A stretch of DNA of 24,619 bases from the NCBI GenBank assembly GCA_002395775.1, contig DGUV01000023.1:192-24810 (forward strand), in the 5' to 3' direction. This stretch comes from Prevotellaceae bacterium UBA4301. GTDB lineage: Bacteria > Bacteroidota > Bacteroidia > Bacteroidales > Bacteroidaceae. This document shows, in pieces, positions 22,350 to 24,619 of the stretch (its first letter is position 1; every line of letters begins with the position of its first letter). The notes beneath the pieces were generated by a model. It did not search any database. It was not told the origin of the DNA and saw only the letters and a program-made list of their open reading frames with translations. The position numbers and the translations under genes were made by a program.

Positions 22350-23852
22350 TCATTTGCTGCGTTCGAGAATCTTATCCAACCGTTCCTCGAAGGGAGTGTC
22401 TGAAAAAGCCTGCGTACTTATGTCGCCTGGCATGGAAGAGAAGTCTACGAGGTGCAAGTTCTTGCAATGGGTGAAGGCGTACTTCTCAATGCTCGGGCTG
22501 CACCTCGACATGTCGACGTAAGACAACACGTTACAACCCATGAAGGCGTAGCTCTTTATGTGTTTGAGCGAGGAGGGCAACTGCACTCGCTCTATGCCAC
22601 AGAAGCGTGAAAAGACATGCTCACCGATGACTTCCACACCTTCCGGTATGACCAGGCATGGGGGCAGAATCATACGCCAGAAAGAATAATCACCCAGCTC
22701 CTTCACACTGCCGGGAATGCTGGTCACGCTGCATCCCTGCACCAGTTTGTCCGTAGCCGTCTCAATGATGGCGTTGCAGTTGTCGCGCGAGTCATACACG
22801 GGATTCTTGGGATGAACATTTATGGTGTTGCAGAACTGGCAGCCGGAGAAAGCCATTTCGCCAATCTTCCGCACGCTCTTGGGGATGTATATGCTACGGA
22901 CATCGGTATTGGAAAACGCCTCTGCGCCTATGCCCTTGATGCCCTCCAGAATGACAGAAGCCCCACAGCCTGCCACGATGGTGTCCTGGGCCGAATCAAT
23001 GATGGCATTGCAGTGGTGGCGTGAGTCGAACGTGCGGTTCCGCTCATCGACCACTACTTCCTTCAGGCTGTAGCAACCCTGGAACACCCTGCTGCTAACC
23101 TTCGTGACATTCCTGGGAATCCTTATCGACTCCAGACTTGCACAACCCTCAAACAGGCTTCCTCCGATGCTGTCGAGCGTGCTGGGCAGTACAACCTCCT
23201 TCAGGTTGGTACAGTTCCTGAAGGCACAATACTCAATCCTCCTCACCCCCTCGGGCAGGACGATACGCTCCAGATTATGGCTACTCTCGAAAGCCCTCGG
23301 CCCTATGGTCGTGACCGACGAGGGAATCTCCGTGCCCCGACAGCCCAGAAAGAGGGTATTGCTCTCCGTTACGATAAGCCCGTTGCAGCCGTCCCGCGAG
23401 TCGAACTCCCTGTTGCGCTCGTCCACCGTAATGCGGCGAAGATTGCTGCAACCGAGGAAAATTCCATAACTGTCGTAGCACGGCGCGCACTCAAACGTGG
23501 AAGGAAAATGAATGCTCTCCAGCCCTGAACAGCGATAGAAGGCATAAGGTTCGATGTCGGTCACGCCCTCGCCGATAACGAGATGCTTGATTTCCCCCCG
23601 TCCGGCAAACGCATACTTTCCTATTCGCTCCACCAGATAGGTCTTACCCTCGAACGTCACCGATGTCGGAAGCACCAGCGTACCATCCTCTGTCAGGGGT
23701 ATGGATTCCCCTAAATCAGCATCCGAAATAACGACAGAGGTGTCGGTCCAAAGTGTAAACTCATAGCCGTCTTGCTTGAAACTCTCTTCATCCCTGCCGT
23801 ATGCAGGAGAGAGAAGCAGAAAAAGCAGGACTGCGGTCAGAAATGTTTTCAT
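22350..23852 (-). CDS. BspA-type leucine-rich repeat surface protein
   Basis: A 500-residue secreted protein with a signal peptide (cleavage near PAYG, residue 19). The whole mature region consists of LRR_5 (BspA/TpLRR) repeats of the form FxGCxxLxxIxLPxxVxxIGxxAF. Three repeats carry an inserted module, at about 143-171, 268-296 and 347-374, with the core FDSRDGCN-x-I or YDSRDNCNAI and a closing LxxGC. BspA-like proteins in oral and gut Bacteroidota bind host proteins or other bacteria, and the fold suits ligand binding at the cell surface. No anchoring or T9SS domain is obvious at the C-terminus. It lies 61 bases after the upstream lipoprotein gene, in one operon. Confidence 0.88.
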   Translation of the reverse strand: MKTFLTAVLLFLLLSPAYGRDEESFKQDGYEFTLWTDTSVVISDADLGESIPLTEDGTLVLPTSVTFEGKTYLVERIGKYAFAGRGEIKHLVIGEGVTDIEPYAFYRCSGLESIHFPSTFECAPCYDSYGIFLGCSNLRRITVDERNREFDSRDGCNGLIVTESNTLFLGCRGTEIPSSVTTIGPRAFESSHNLERIVLPEGVRRIEYCAFRNCTNLKEVVLPSTLDSIGGSLFEGCASLESIRIPRNVTKVSSRVFQGCYSLKEVVVDERNRTFDSRHHCNAIIDSAQDTIVAGCGASVILEGIKGIGAEAFSNTDVRSIYIPKSVRKIGEMAFSGCQFCNTINVHPKNPVYDSRDNCNAIIETATDKLVQGCSVTSIPGSVKELGDYSFWRMILPPCLVIPEGVEVIGEHVFSRFCGIERVQLPSSLKHIKSYAFMGCNVLSYVDMSRCSPSIEKYAFTHCKNLHLVDFSSMPGDISTQAFSDTPFEERLDKILERSK

Positions 23853-23913
23853 AAGGATAGATTTAATATAAAACGCCTTTAATTTCATTTAGTCTACGCC
23901 ATAAACTAAGGTC

Positions 23914-24381
23914 TTACTCACGTCCTCCCTGCATAATTCTGACGATGCCAAAATAGTTTACGCCCTGGATTTTCTGGCCGATGCAAACAGAGGCCCCTCG
24001 CTTTTCCGAAGTTTCGTTTTCCTTGACTATGACTTGCAGTAGCGTCTTTCCTTCCTTTTGAATCTTCTTAAGTTCTGCCCAGTCAAGTTCTGTCTCAGTA
24101 ATACTCTTGGAAAAGTCGTATCCTCCGATTTCATTATTCCAGATGTAGATATCCTGTACGTCCCATCCGGTGTCGGTAAGGAGTTCCTTGTACTTCACTG
24201 CGGGAGAAATACGTATCTCAAGGGCGTGGTCTGACATGGAGAGCGTAGTGTCTTGTATGTCGGTGATAAACCCAGAGATGTCACCTTCATTGATTACAGG
24301 GTGTACGTCATCGTCACAACCCACTAAACATGTTCCCGACAGAATGGCAAAGAGCCAGATGTAAAAATAGTTTTTCTTCAT
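23914..24381 (-). CDS. Lipoprotein of unknown function
   Basis: A 155-residue lipoprotein with lipobox LVGC (Cys22) followed by acidic DDD. The mature part alternates short beta-like stretches, with WDVQDIYIWNNEIGGYDF and a C-terminal NYFGIVRIMQGG. I do not recognise the family; a small beta-sandwich (BACON-like, given the late position of an R-I-x-Q motif) is possible. It is the first gene of an operon with the LRR protein, driven by the promoter in repeat copy 2. Confidence 0.7.
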   Translation of the reverse strand: MKKNYFYIWLFAILSGTCLVGCDDDVHPVINEGDISGFITDIQDTTLSMSDHALEIRISPAVKYKELLTDTGWDVQDIYIWNNEIGGYDFSKSITETELDWAELKKIQKEGKTLLQVIVKENETSEKRGASVCIGQKIQGVNYFGIVRIMQGGRE

Positions 24382-24470
24382 TTTTTAGAATTATTTGTTT
24401 TTTATTATTGTTCAATGGAGCAATAGAAACAGGTATTTTGTGTTCATGCTTTGTCTCGAATAATAATATA

Positions 24471-24619
24471 TTCTCGACCACAAAGTTCTAAATAAAGTCT
24501 TAAACTACCAAACAATTTGACTGCTTAAAAGTGACAAAAAGTGACAGGATGAATCAACTCGCTAATATACAGCGCATTGTATTCCCTGCCAATTAAGTGA
24601 AAAAGGGCCGTCAGAGGCT
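24471..24619 (-). repeat. Direct repeat copy 2 (to window end)
   Basis: Nearly identical to 20241-20399, lacking a 10-base segment. The window stops exactly at the base before which, in copy 1, the TPR gene's stop codon lies. The repeat may therefore continue into a second regulator gene to the right; this is inference. The A+T-rich bases 24382-24470 between the repeat and the lipoprotein gene hold no other recognisable site. Confidence 0.9.
24481..24511 (-). promoter_or_regulatory. Promoter inside repeat copy 2
   Basis: TTG (24509-24511) and GAACTTTG (24481-24488) with a 20-base spacer, as in copy 1. It points at the lipoprotein-LRR operon and gives a leader of about 90 bases. Confidence 0.55.

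Noticed and set aside
20241..24619. Composite transposon bounded by insertion sequences
   Set aside because: The repeats are ~150 bases, in direct orientation, hold no transposase and show no terminal inverted repeats or target-site duplications.

Overview
The window looks like a chromosomal segment from a member of the Bacteroidota, most likely Prevotellaceae. The evidence is the gene order YceD-L32-FabH-Era-Der, BspA-type leucine-rich repeats, membrane-anchored TPR regulators and a TonB-dependent receptor. Promoters of the Bacteroidota type recur: a -7 box TAnnTTTG, often 20 bases downstream of a TTG -33 element. Most of the window is GC-rich. The stretches around 18.4-20.3 kb and parts of 20.4-24.6 kb are visibly more A+T-rich and look like accessory DNA.

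Layout. Bases 1-694 hold the 3' end of a 5S rRNA gene, two intrinsic terminators, inverted 5S-tail-like sequences, and a 22-base-periodic array that flips orientation at its centre. On the minus strand follow recJ-recQ (overlapping) at 0.7-4.3 kb, then a C1B cysteine peptidase and an Xaa-Pro aminopeptidase at 4.4-7.0 kb. Divergent to these, on the plus strand, are a secreted DUF362 protein translationally coupled to a TonB-dependent receptor and a small unknown protein (7.2-10.4 kb). A minus-strand pair follows: a C11 clostripain-like lipoprotein and an NlpC/P60 hydrolase (10.4-12.1 kb). A plus-strand housekeeping block runs from 12.15 to 17.9 kb: histidine kinase, yceD, rpmF (59 aa), fabH, era, der and a small lipoprotein.

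From 17.96 kb to the end everything substantial is on the minus strand and accessory in character. There is a small lipoprotein resembling the rSAM/lipoprotein family, and two proteins resembling polymorphic-toxin immunity proteins (one apparently frameshifted at an A9 tract). Two short ORFs lie just upstream of or between them. Further on are a TPR/transmembrane regulator, a BspA-like LRR protein and another lipoprotein. A near-identical ~150-base direct repeat occurs at 20241-20399 and again at 24471 to the window end. Each copy carries the same promoter pointing into a different gene group, and copy 1 abuts the stop codon of the TPR regulator.

How the genes fit together. The 12-18 kb block is conserved core biology (ribosome assembly GTPases, L32, fatty-acid initiation). 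The 7.2-10.4 kb operon looks like an envelope uptake unit. The right part looks like a recombining accessory region in which a repeated promoter segment is placed in front of exchangeable cargo (immunity-like genes in one case, a lipoprotein-LRR operon in the other). This last interpretation is inference; no toxin, transposase, integrase or CRISPR array is visible in the window.
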